Position numbers and translations under genes: made by a program. Under the pieces are notes generated by a model, which was not told the DNA's origin, made no database searches, and worked only from the letters and a program-made list of their open reading frames with translations. A DNA stretch of 64,000 nt from Byssothecium circinans (lineage: Eukaryota; Ascomycota; Dothideomycetes; Pleosporales; Massarinaceae): NCBI GenBank assembly GCA_010015675.1, contig ML977017.1, positions 138,427 through 202,426 of the forward strand. Reading direction: 5' to 3'. Below are positions 1-11,445 of the stretch, piece by piece. Position 1 is the first letter of the stretch; every line of letters starts with the position of its first letter.

Positions 1-1297
1 TTTAAGCTTATATAAGATACTAAAGCAAAGTATAGTATATATAATAATAATATCTATAACTTTAATAAGACTAGCTTTTAGATAGGTATTATTAGTTCTA
101 TAAAAGTAGTTACTAGCTTAGACAGGTAAGTAAGGCCTACAACAGTTTAACTAGGCAATAAAGAGTAGGTAATAGAGATTAATAGTATATATTTAAATAG
201 TATATTCACCCTACTATTTATTATATATAAAGGACACGTCTATATCTCTTTGTAGTATTAGGAAGCTAATATACTATACAATTAAAAGCTCTTAGTCTTA
301 AAGAATAGATAGATAAATAATAAGCTTAGTCTTACGTAGTTAAAGCACTTTAACGCTTATATAAAGATGAGAACTATTAGTGTCTATTAGTTGCTAATTT
401 TAGATAGCTATAAAAGCTACCTAAATTAAGATTTTAAGGATTATTATTATAATAATAAGATCCTTATACTCTATATACTAGCGTGTTTATTACATATCCT
501 CTAGCTACTTAATATAGTGTGTTTCTTGCTACTAAAGCGTAAGTACTCTAAGATTATTTAAGGCTTAGCGTAAAAGTATGTTTTTTATATTAATAAGGAA
601 GCGTTCTTACTAGTCTTTAAAGACGCGTTTTTAAGCGTATTTATAGTTTAGAACTATTAAAAGGCTTTTAAGGTAATAAGGCTAGTCTCTCTAAACGCGT
701 AGGTAGTACTTAATTACTTTAATATACGTATACGTACCCTACTAGGATCTCTACTACTAGAGACGCTATAGCTATTAAGGACTCTAAGTAATATACGCAA
801 ATTTAGCTCTTAGTTAAAGTTTATATATAATTCTATTACTTAATTACTATAGACAGCGTAGGGTAGGCTTTTGTAGCTTATTAAAGATGCTAAGTTAGTA
901 CTATATAGTACTACGCTTATAAAGTCGCGTGTTAAAGACCTTAAAAAGCAACTTAAGGTAATAACTAAGCGTAAAATACGTAAGCGCAAGTATATTTAGA
1001 AGGATAGTACTATAGAGTATAGTCTTATAGTAGACTAGAATAGTTTAGAACTATAAAAGAGTAAGGGTAGAGAGTAAAGGTAAGGTATAATAACTATAAT
1101 AACTAGGTATTTAGCGCTATAGCAACTATAGTAAGACTAGGCATAACGCGAGAACTTATTAAGCTAATAAAGAGGGTTCTTCTAAGTTTAAAGCTAGTAC
1201 TTAGTATATATTTTTAGATAGCAATATAGATAATAATAATAATACAGTTAAGTAAGTTAGTATTACTAAGGAAAAGTAAGTGGCTACTTTAGTAGTA

Positions 1298-2353
1298 ACG
1301 TATTCCACCACGAAGTGCGCCAAACCACCGAGTGCGCCAAAATTGCCCAGCAAGGAAAATCAAAGAGTATTATCTTAATAACAATTTAAATAATAGAGCT
1401 ATTAAGCTAAAATTTGAAATACAGATATATATAGTATAGATAAAAAGGATTATAAAAAAATATTCTAGGATTTCTAATATCTTAGTAAGCTATATAGGTT
1501 TAGAGAATACTAGGGTTACTTTAGGTTTATAGCCTATAACACCTACTAAACTAGCTAAATAAGTTATAATAACTTTAGAGCTAGTTTATATATATATAAT
1601 ACACCTATTAGTACTAAAATTATAGCGTGCAGCCTAGACCTATTAGAGAATTAGCGTAGGGAGGATAGAGATTCGTAAAATTAGAAAACTATAATTAAAT
1701 ATGTTATCTAGCTAGATATCTTTACTTCTTTTCTTTTAATAAACTTTATACATAGATATAATAGTAATATAAATAGTTACCTACTAGAAAATAGCTTATA
1801 TAAGCTCTATTATAGAGTAGTGTTTATATTTTTATAAAAACCTATACTTCCTAAGCTAGATCTTTTAGTTTTAGAGGTAATTACTTACTTTAAACTTATA
1901 TATAGCTTTATTTAGTATATACTATCTCCCTCTTATAGAAAAAACTATAGGTTTCTAATATATAGAACTTTATTTAGAAGGTTTTTTAGTTTTTCTTACC
2001 CCCTACCTTATACCTACTATAATAGCGTTAAATCTAGGCTGCACGCTATAATAACTTAATAGCTACTAACTAATATACTAATAAGTAAGTCCTAGAAGTT
2101 ATATAGTATATTACTAACGTTTAGCTATTAATCTATAGTAAAAGGTAGGTTTTACTTAAGATTTCTTCCTTTACTAATAACTACTAGATTACGTATGCTA
2201 TAGCTATATAAATTTAATAGCTATTAGATTATATATATATCTCTCTAGGTTTAAAATCTTAAAAGAAAATATTAAGGTTTAAATTGTTATTATGATAATA
2301 CTCTTTGATTTTCCTTGCCAAGCAATTTTGGCGCACTCGGTAGTGGAATACGT
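1298..2353. mobile_element. Non-autonomous 1.06-kb element M1 with Fot1-like terminal repeats
   Basis: The element begins ACGTATTCCACCACGAAG and ends TAGTGGAATACGT. It is flanked on both sides by TA (1,296-1,297 and 2,354-2,355). The long inverted termini share the GCGCC-rich tandem pattern and the AAAATCAAAGAGTATTATC subterminal block. It sits inside the terminal repeat of the flanking Fot1-like copy: joining the two flanks restores a normal terminal repeat. No transposase can be read. A second copy in opposite orientation is at 29,686-30,740. It is most likely mobilised in trans by Fot1-like transposases. Confidence 0.8.
1621..2050. repeat. Inner 430-bp unit with perfect 18-bp terminal inverted repeats inside M1
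   Basis: The left arm TATAGCGTGCAGCCTAGA (1,621-1,638) is exactly the reverse complement of the right arm at 2,033-2,050. The same pair is found in M2 (30,004-30,435) at the equivalent place. The arms stay GC-rich in an otherwise AT-rich interior. It may be an older MITE nested in M1 or an intrinsic structural part of it. No coding capacity is seen. Confidence 0.7.
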
Positions 2354-2755
2354 TATAGCTGCTTTAGTAGTACTTTACGTTACTCTAGATTATTATTACC
2401 TATTATTTATTACCTAGCTAAACTATTATAGGCCTTACTTACTTCTCGAAGCTAGTAACTACTTTTATAGAGCTAATAATACCTATCTAAAAGCTAGTCT
2501 TATTAAAGTTATATATATTATTATTATATATACTATACTTTACTTTAGTATCATATATAAGTTTAAACTACGTGCTAACTACTTTAAGATCCTTTTATAG
2601 AGCTCTTTAATAGTCTTTTAAATAGTTCTAGGCTATTTATAATAGTCCTAAATAGTTTATAAACTATTTTACCTAGTTATTACTAACCTTTTCTTTACTT
2701 TTCTTAGCTAGTAGTTTATTTACTATATCTAACACTTTACCTAATATAGGCGTAA

Positions 2756-3215
2756 TGTTACTGAGGGGTATACTCGCTAAGCCTAATCCGTGTTAGGGGA
2801 GGTTAATTAGTATAAGGTGTATACGTTAGGTGGTGTACTTTAGTAGTTTAAGAGGTAAACGTGTGAAAGTAACTAATTCTATAACTAACTATAGAATAAC
2901 TAAGTATCAATCTAGGTGAGAGATAAACTATAGAGAGTTAACTATAAAGAATTAGAATTAGAAAGATAAAGGAAATCTATCTAGTCTTTATACTACTTAT
3001 TCTGTTCCTTTATTAAGTCCTTAATCCTACCTAGAGCCTCTGCTCCTTCTACTCCTAGGACTTCATCCTAATCCTAGGATCTATAGGATCTCTTAGTCTT
3101 AGTAGGATTATAATCACGTAACTAGCGCCTTAACCCTATCCTGCGCCCTACTATTTAATACTCTCCCTAAGCGTATTATTCTTCTATAGCTATGCTTATA
3201 CATTATCTTATAACA
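2756..3215 (-). repeat. 3' LTR of the Gypsy element
   Basis: This 460-bp direct repeat is a partner of 9,703-10,162. It differs from the partner by many transitions, as expected after RIP, but has the same length and ends. Confidence 0.88.
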
Positions 3216-6200
3216 TTATCCCCCTCTTTAAGGTTATCGTCCTAATATCTTAGGAGGTGTGTCTGCTATGCTGCTTCTTCTTATAGCTAGTATATAAGTC
3301 GTGCGTGTCCCTAGTTACTTATAGTGTTATAGCCTTCTCTAGGGTTTCACTAACCTTTCCTTAACTATACCTAAGGTTCCGTCTAAGTTATTAACCGCAC
3401 GCCGTTATAATCGCGCTAACTAAATTTATTCTTAAGGGCTAGAGATGGCACTAGGTTATAATCATTATTAGAAGCGCAAGCTTCATTATTTTGTAGATGC
3501 GGCTATAGGTTAGTGCGCCGCCTGCATTTAGGTTCATGCTAAGTGCAGTCTATTTATTCCTAAAGAGGAGTAGGAGAAAGTATAAATAGAGAAAGAGAAA
3601 AAGTAAATTATACTTCTTTACTCTAAGGTAGAGGCTACATAGCTTTAGGCTAAGTCTACCTAACTCTACGTAGAGCTAGCTAAGTTAGAAGCCTATAAGT
3701 ACTTTTTTATAAACTAGGATTACTATGTCCTAGCTATAATAGATACCACTTAAGAGGTAAAGATTTTAAAGAGTATAGAGTCTACTATTTTGTCTAAACT
3801 GCCGCTATCCAAACCACTGTCAACTAACCTAGGCTAGTTGCAGGCTAATCCTTCTTTAATTTCTTTTAATTCTTCTTTATCCTTTAACTTTTCTACTTTC
3901 CTAGTAAATATGGGGTTACTACCTCTAGATGCTACTAGTAGTAGTCCTTCACTAGTTTCCTATAGTCTATAAGATTCTATATTAGTTCCTAGGTATTCTA
4001 GCTGTCTAGCTAGTCCTTCCACTTAACTAAGTACTTCTACTAACGCTTGAATTTCCGCAGGTCCTTAATTTCTTTAACCTCGTAATCTTCATCTTTAAGT
4101 TCAATTCTCGTCTTGATTTCTGCGTCTGGTGGTGCTAGTTCAAGGAAGGATTTATAAAAGATAGAGTATACGCGCATATTTTTTAGAAGTTCTAGCTTAA
4201 ACGTTACTAGTCCTTTGGCCTCTAGGATTTAAAAGGGTCCTATTTAGAGGTTATCTAGTTTATCGCATGGCCGTTTAGTTTTCAAATTTTTTTATAATAG
4301 GAAAACTTTATCCCCCTCTTTAAGGGTTAGTCCCTTAAGCCTTTTTTTGTTCACTAATCTAGCTATTATAAGGTTCCTTTAAGCTATTTATTAGCTTAAT
4401 TCATTATGTAATTCGCGAAGTAGTCGCGCCTTATCGTTAGCTCTAGCTGAAAGACTCTTAACGTCCTTAGGATTTTGATGAGCAATCAGCTCATATCTAT
4501 AGTTCGCGTAATGCGGTGAGTATCCTGTCGTTAAGGATCTCATACTATTGTAGGCTAATTATGCCGTTAGCAGGAGTTCAACCTAGTTGTCCTATAGCTT
4601 ATTAGCGTACATCCTTAGATACTATTCTAGTGTCTAGTTTATTCGTTCTATCTAACCATCTATTTATAGGTGGAAGCTAGTTGAAAGCTTCTTATTAATT
4701 CCTAGCTTCGCAAGGAACGTGCTCTAATACTTAGAGGTGAATAGTGTTCTATGATTAGTAATGAACTATTCTAGCACACCATATTAACTAATAAGTGCCT
4801 TAGTTACTTTATAGGCTATTTCCTTAGCCGTAACCATTTCTTCTATTAGTATGAATATTGATGCTTTAGTTAATTAGTTAACAATTACTAATATTAAGTC
4901 GCATAGCTGTGCTAATCTAGGTTCTAATGATTTTAGGAGCTTTACTATAAAGTCCATTGTAACGCTAGTCCATGAGCGTGCAGGAGGTTTAAGTAATTAG
5001 AGTAATCTATAGGGCTTATGTCTCTTAGGCTTATTCTTAGAATAGGCTAAATAGTCACCTATTACGTTCTAAACTATTTTTCGTACATTAGGGATTAAGT
5101 ATTTATTTAAGATTTGTTAAACTATTTCATTAATCCTAGGGTGTCCATATTCTTTAGACTTATACAGCCTTTAGATAAGCATCTATGCTCTATCTTCTTA
5201 GACTTATTGGCGTCTATCAGGCTCCTAGGTAAGCTTATTAAGCTTCTTATCCTATAACTGTGTGACTTTAGTTACTTTAGCTAATTATTCAACTAGAGTT
5301 CCTTTAAATAGTCATGGTTAGTTATAGCCTAAACTACTATCTCTATCCCTCTATAGGACCGCATCGTGCGTAATAGGTCTATCTATTTCCTAAAGGTTAG
5401 ATCTTTAGCTAAGAGCGTCTGCCACTCTATTTAGTGATCCTAGGTAATAGTATACCTTAAAGTTATAATCTACTATTATCTTAGCCTATCTAACCTATTA
5501 TTAGTTAAGTTTCTTAGTTATCATGAAACTTATTAGGTTCTAGTAATCTAAATACACCTCTACCTAGTATTTAGCGCCTACTAGCTAGGCTTACTATTGT
5601 TTAAAGGCATCTACTATTACTAGTAGTTCTTTATCATGAACATCATAGTTAAGTTCTGCTCCTAAGAACTTTTGAGAATAGTAGAACACTAGTCTCTATT
5701 TCCTATCATCGCCTTACTATAAGAGAATTACTCCTAAGGCGTAGTCTAATGCATCTATCTCTACTCATAGTAGTTGCTCTAGGTCGTGCATCTATAGCAT
5801 AGGGGCTAATAAGAATAATTCCTTTAGCTTCTTAAAAGCCTTCTACTATTCTTGTCCCCATTAGAATCCCTTCTCTTTCTTGGTAATTTCTATAAGAGGC
5901 GCTGTGGTCTTCAAGTATCCCTAAATAAACTTCTAGTAGAAGTTAGTAAATCCTAGGAAGAATTATACGTCTTTAACTATCTTAGGTTTTAGCTATTCTC
6001 TTATAGTTTTGACCTTCTTTAGGTCCATAGTGATGCCGTCTCATAAAATAATAAATCCTAAGTAATTTATCTCCGTAACTTGGAATTCGTATTTTTCTAG
6101 CTATAGGGGTAATTAATACTCCCTAAGCTTCCTAAGCACCTTCTTAATGTATTTAATGTAATCCTTAAGCGTTCCTAAGGTATACACTAGTATATTATCT

Positions 6201-9200
6201 AGGTACGTAGTTATAAAAACGTCTAAGTATTCATAGAGTACTCTATTAATAAGTGCCTAAAACGTTGCAGGCGCGTTCATTAGTCTAAAGGGTATAACCG
6301 TATACTCATACAATCTATACTAAGTTTTAAAGATGGTTAGCTATTTAAAGCCCTTAGCTATCCGTATTTGATAGAATCTATCTTATATATTAAATTTCGT
6401 GATCTACTTAACTCCTTAGAGGTGGTCTATGAGTTCCTAGATTAGAGGAAGAGAGTAACAGTTCTTCCTTATAACGTAGTTTAGCTATCTATAATCCACA
6501 TAGAATCGTAGCTTTCTATTCTTCTTTAGGATAAAGAGAATTAGTGAAGCCATTAGGCTAGTACTTTCTTATATATATCCTTACTTTAAGTTCTTTTTAA
6601 TGTATTCCCGTAGTTCTAACTACTAGTCTAAAGTAAGTAGGTATATTAGTCCTAGGCGCAGCTTTGCGCCTTCTTCTAGGTGAATCTTGTAATCCTAATC
6701 CTAGTGATCTGGTAATGCAGTTTCTTCTATTTCCTTAAATAAGTCTTGAAACTCTTTATATTCTAGTAGTATTATTAGTTAGGGTTCATCCTTTATGGGC
6801 GTAACTCTCTATATCTAGATAACTCCTATTTATAAAGGGTCCTTCTCATAGATCTCCTTAATCTTATAAGGTGATATCTTGCTAATCCGTCTAGTCTAAC
6901 TAGGTGAGCTCTAGATTGCTAGGCTTAATCTTCTATAGTATGTTCTAGCAACCTTGCGCGCTAGTTCTTAGCTAAACATTATACCTTTCTACTAATTAAT
7001 GGCAGGATTATGCTTCATAAGCTAATTATAACTAATTAACATGTCTTCTTTACTAAGATCCATAATATTAAGGGATGTTGTATCCTTAATTCTAAGTATG
7101 TAGAATGACACTTCTTAGGTTTCTAACCTTAAGAATCTATTGCTGTAGGATATTAGTCTATCATTAGCTAATACTACTTATATTAGACGTTCCTTATCTT
7201 AATAGGGTATATTATATTTCTTAACTACTCGTGAGGAGATAATTATCTATACAGCTCTACTATCTACTAGTGCTATAAGTCTGCGTCCATATATGCGCAC
7301 CTCTACCTTTAATTAATAAACTAGTAGATCTAGGTGTTATACATTATATAGGGTTATTATAGAAATACTCTTACTAGCGTAACCTTATCCCTAGTAGCAT
7401 TTTAGTTTTTTAATCCTTAGGGTCCTTTTAAGGACCTTCCTACTACTTATTCCTTAAGTAGGTGGATTTGATAGTCATCTATGTAGCACGCTATCTAAGG
7501 CAGGTGAGCATGTTCTATTAGTCGCTCGTCTTCCTTCCTTAGGAAACCCTTCCTAAGTTTCTCTAATAGGTGTGCTTGATATATGTCGTTAAAGCACTAA
7601 TTATAGGGAGAGTTAGTATAACTTTCTTCCCTCATAATAGCTCTAGGTAGGCGTCTTATAGTCTAAGTATATAAGATATTATCTCTAGCAGCCCTATCTT
7701 CTAGATGGCCTCATAGCTAGTATTACATCTCTAGCAACGTTTACTATATTTATCATGTAAATGTCATTTTTCATCTAAAAGCGTCTTCCTTAGTTTTATT
7801 AGGAAGTATTAGGAATTCATGGCGTTTGCATACGTCCGCTAGATACTTAGAAGGAGGTAGTAGCTTATAGCTAGCTCTATGCCTAGCCTATGCTACTTCT
7901 TCCTTTAGGAGGAGATAGAATATGCATCCTAGGAGTGCCTTATACTTATTCTACTTAAGCTCCTTATGTCCCTTATCTAAAGGGTGTCCTATAGGGTAAT
8001 AGTAGAGATATGCGTTATTTTTACATACTATTACTTCTCTATCTAACCTACTAGCTAGCTAGTATCCTGCAACGTACTTACTAAGCTAGTATAGTTAGTA
8101 GTGCGTATCATAGTACCTACTCTATCTTAGGCGCTTATGCTATCTTTACTAGTACTTAAAATGGTGTACGTGGTAGTTATCTTCTAAGTAGTCCTTCTTA
8201 GGAAGGAGGGCGTAAGAGGCTCGTCTAGGCGTGTATTACACGCTTCTCCTTTCTTGCAGATAAGTGACGCAATGCTCTCTCGTGTAGTTATACTATTTAA
8301 CTTTATTATACTTATTATTAATCTTGATTTATTATACTTTTATTTATAGACCTTATTCTTTTATTACTACTACTACTGCTTTGTGGGTGTGGCTACCACG
8401 CACTAGTATATCTTAAGTATACGTTCCACCTTTATGTGTATTATCTCTACACATCTAGCATAGATCTTCTTTAAGCTATTAAAGGACCTCATAGTTATCT
8501 ATCTAGTTTAAAAGGTAAGTCATTTAGGCTAGAATAGATTCTACTTTGCTAATATTATTGTTAGAGGGTTCTATTACCTAATCTAGTTCTAGAGGTGGGT
8601 AAGGAGTAGGCTACTAATATAGCTCCCCTAGTTTACCCTCCTTAAGTCCTATTATCTTAAACTTAATTATCCTAATCTTAACTACTCTAAGCTTACTTGC
8701 TTAGCCTTAGTTCTTTAAGTAGTCTCTATAGAAGTGTCCTACTTCACCATATTAGAGACATGCTTTTTTCTTAAAGTATTCCTAGCGTTATTTATAGGTT
8801 AGGCTATCTAGCTATCTTCCTTTACTCTTATTAAACTACTTCTTTTACTAGACTTTATATATTATTACTACATTACTATCCTAGTTATATCATGGTGTCT
8901 TTAGCTTTCTATGTCTTCTAGAGTTAGGAATAATTATTATATCCTATTATTTCTTCTATATCACTCGTTTGTAGAGCCTGTTATTAATTTAGGTAGCTAG
9001 ATTAATTATGTCTTATAAGTCTTCTAGCTTATTATAATGGATTATACTATCCTTAACTATCTCCTTTAACCTGTTATAGAAGGCTATGCGCAATGGCGCA
9101 TCATCCTAATTAATCTTTAACTATAGTTATTTAAACTCTGTCACATACCTAGCGACTGACCTATCCTGCTAGATCTAAGATATCTTTTATTCTGCCTAGG

Positions 9201-9702
9201 TCTCTTTATTAAGTTCTCTAAACACCTTCTAAATCTTGTCCTTAAACGCTGTCTAGCTCTTAAAGATAGTCTTTATATTATCTTTATAATACCTTATCTT
9301 ATTTATAAGATAGTCGTCTATGAAGGGTTACATCTACGTGGCTACCTTATCCTTTAGGTATATGCTAGCCATGAGGATCTTGTCTAAGTCCTCTATTAGC
9401 GCATTGAATTAACAGTATAAATCTATATTAGTAAGGAATAGCTTTAAGCCATCTCGTCCTCCATCATACTTTTCTAGCGCCGCAATCTTTCTACGGAGTA
9501 TAGTGTCCTTGGCCTAGAGTTAAGTAATTACTTGCATCAACCTATTAATCTATTCAGCCTATTACTATAGCTAGTTAGCCTAGTTAGCCATCACTAATAC
9601 TAGGCTTAAAGCAGGTGTACTAATACTACTGCTAGTAGCACGTAGAGTAGTAGGAGCTACTATTACGTACGTTTAGGTTCTTGAACCTATAGGTAGTTAA
9701 AG

Positions 9703-10162
9703 TGTTACTAAGAGGTATACTTGCTAAGCCTAATCTGTGTTAGGAGAGGTTAATTAGTGTAAGGTGTATACGTTAGGTAGTGTGCTTTAGTAGTTTAAGA
9801 GGTAAATGTGTAAAAGTAACTAATTCTATAACTAACTATAGAATAACTAAGTATTAATCTAGGTAAGAGATAAACTATAGAGAGTTAACTACAAAGAATT
9901 AGAATTAGAAAGATAAAGGAAATCTATCTAGTCCTTATACTACTTATTCTATTCCTTTACTAAGTCCTTAATCCTGCCTAGAGCCTCTGCTCCTTCTACT
10001 CCTAGGACTTCGTCCTGATCCTAGGATCCATGGGATCTCTTAGTCTTAGCGGGATCATAATCACGTGACTAGCGCCTTGACCCTATCCTGCGCCCTACTA
10101 TTTGATACTCTCCCTAAGCGTATTATTCTTCCGTGGCTGCGCTCATACATTGTCTTGTAACA
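9703..10162 (-). repeat. 5' LTR of the Gypsy element
   Basis: The 460-bp repeat starts TGTTACTAAG and ends CTTGTAACA, followed immediately by the CGTAA target duplication. It retains slightly more C/G than the 3' LTR. Confidence 0.88.
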
Positions 10163-10502
10163 CGTAAATCCTTATAAATTAAGGTTAAGGATATATTAGA
10201 TAAGCGTATCCTCTTTAGTTAAGGATAGTTTTACATAGTTTAGTATTATTATTAGTTAAAAAGTAGTTCTATTAAGGTATATAAAGAGTCTTTAATAATA
10301 AATATTAAAAGCCTTAGTAGCACGTTAGAGGCTTTTAAATTAGCCTAAATAGTAAGCTTAAAAGGTAAGCTTAATTCTACCTTCTTTCTAAGTAAGTATT
10401 ACGTTTATTAGTTAAGGTATTTTATAATAAGTATAGTATTAGTATTACTAAGGAAAAGTAGCTACTTTAGTAAGGTAGCTACTTTAGTAGTACTTTATAT
10501 TA

Positions 10503-11054
10503 CTTAATTTTAGTATTCTTTATAAGCTTAAACTATATACTAATTACTTTAGGATCTTCTTATAGTATCTTTTAATAGTTCTTTAAATAGTTCTAGGCTA
10601 TCTTTAATAGTTTTAAATAGTTTATAAACTATACTATCTAGTTATAGCTAACCTTTTCTTTACCTTACTTACCTAGGAGTTTATTTACTATATCTAACAC
10701 TTTACCTAATATAGGCGCAAATCCTTATAAATTAAGGTTAAGGATATATTAGAGAATTATTTTCTTTTTAGTTAAGGATAGTTTTAAACTATTTAGAACT
10801 ATTTCTAGTTAAAAAGATACTCCTTTAGCCTATTTAGATAGGACGTAATATTTAATATTAAAGGCCTTAGTAGTATATTAATAGCTATTAAATTAGCCTT
10901 TATTATATATAGTAAGGGTAAGCTATAGCCTACTTTTATATTAGTCTTATTCTAATCTATATAGTTAAGGTATTTTTATATTAAAGATAGTAATACTATT
11001 ACTAAGGAATTTTAGGTAGTTTAGTAGGTTAGGTAGTTTAGTAGTAGAATATAT
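10503..11054 (-). mobile_element. Fot1/pogo-like copy 3, right-end fragment
   Basis: About 550 bp of the right end of a Fot1-like element, ending TAGTAGAATATAT at 11,054 and followed by TA. Its terminal repeat (AATTTTAGGTAGTTTAGTAGG) belongs to the subfamily of the element at 31,902-33,752, not that of copy 2. Copy 2 inserted into this copy at the TA at 10,501-10,502. No open frame remains. Confidence 0.72.
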
Positions 11055-11056
11055 TA

Positions 11057-11445
11057 CCTTTAATAGTTTAAATATTAATATATATTAGTTACTATAATTT
11101 ATGCTTGCGCTAGTACTTATCTAATTAGCGTAGAGGATAAATCTTAAAAATAAAGAGATAAATCTTATTAGTTATTTCTAAAAGACACTAAGAGAGAATA
11201 GACTATATAGCTTAAGGCTACTATTCTAAGAATATCTGTTCTTCTAACCTATTATTGCGTTTGTTGTGTTGGGGAGTGTCTGTGGCGTCCCGCCACGCAG
11301 GGTGTCCCGTTACGCAGGGACGGACGTTATAATTAGGGGGGCAAAGTTGGGACGGAATTGTGGTGGGGTGCGCATCACGCGCACGGACACGGTACGTCAC
11401 AAATTCCTTTGTTCAATATCAAGATTAAATCCGATCGTATAGATC
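11057..11445. other. Transition spacer and promoter region of the GT4 gene
   Basis: The first 200 bases are AT-rich. The base composition changes abruptly at about 11,240. Near the gene lies a 6-bp hairpin, GTGGCG-TCC-CGCCAC (11,282-11,296), and a 16-bp imperfect direct repeat TCCCGNNACGCAGGG (11,288-11,320). No gene is seen. Confidence 0.5.

Larger units (their letters stand above)
1..2380 (+). mobile_element. Fot1/pogo-like DNA transposon copy 1 (left end outside window), RIP-degraded
   Basis: This is the 3' part of a Tc1/mariner-superfamily (Fot1/pogo, DDE_1) element with the transposase sense on the plus strand. The first 1.3 kb is nearly identical to 24,324-25,640, where the degraded frame still reads motifs such as PPHSSHLLQPLD typical of Fot1-like transposases. 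The right terminal repeat ends in TACTTTACGT at 2,380 and is followed by a TA at 2,381-2,382. The terminal repeat is interrupted by a separate element (1,298-2,353). The coding frame is full of TAG and TAA codons. The left end lies before the window. It appears to have jumped into the neighbouring minus-oriented copy that resumes at 2,383. Confidence 0.8.
2756..10162 (-). mobile_element. Complete Ty3/Gypsy LTR retrotransposon, RIP-inactivated
   Basis: A 7,407-bp element with 460-bp LTRs and a perfect 5-bp target duplication CGTAA (2,751-2,755 and 10,163-10,167). The LTRs start TGTTAC and end AACA. The coding sense is the minus strand. A degraded CX2CX4HX4C gag zinc knuckle lies near 8,730-8,755. 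Reverse-transcriptase signatures (YVDYR-like, PFRLMNAPATF, YLDNILV) lie about 6,540 down to 6,180. RNase H lies about 5,780-5,600, and integrase is expected further toward 4,700. A polypurine tract abuts the 3' LTR at 3,216-3,229. Stops interrupt every domain, so it cannot move by itself. Confidence 0.9.
2383..10500 (-). mobile_element. Fot1/pogo-like copy 2 (right part), split by the LTR retrotransposon
   Basis: Two pieces, 2,383-2,755 and 10,168-10,500, join into a contiguous right part of a Fot1-like element in minus orientation. The sequence around the split (AATATAGGCG...AAATCC) matches the uninterrupted version at 10,711-10,731. The right terminal repeat ends TACTTTATAT at 10,500, followed by TA. 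The left part is missing because copy 1 inserted here. All frames are broken by RIP-type stops. Confidence 0.75.
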
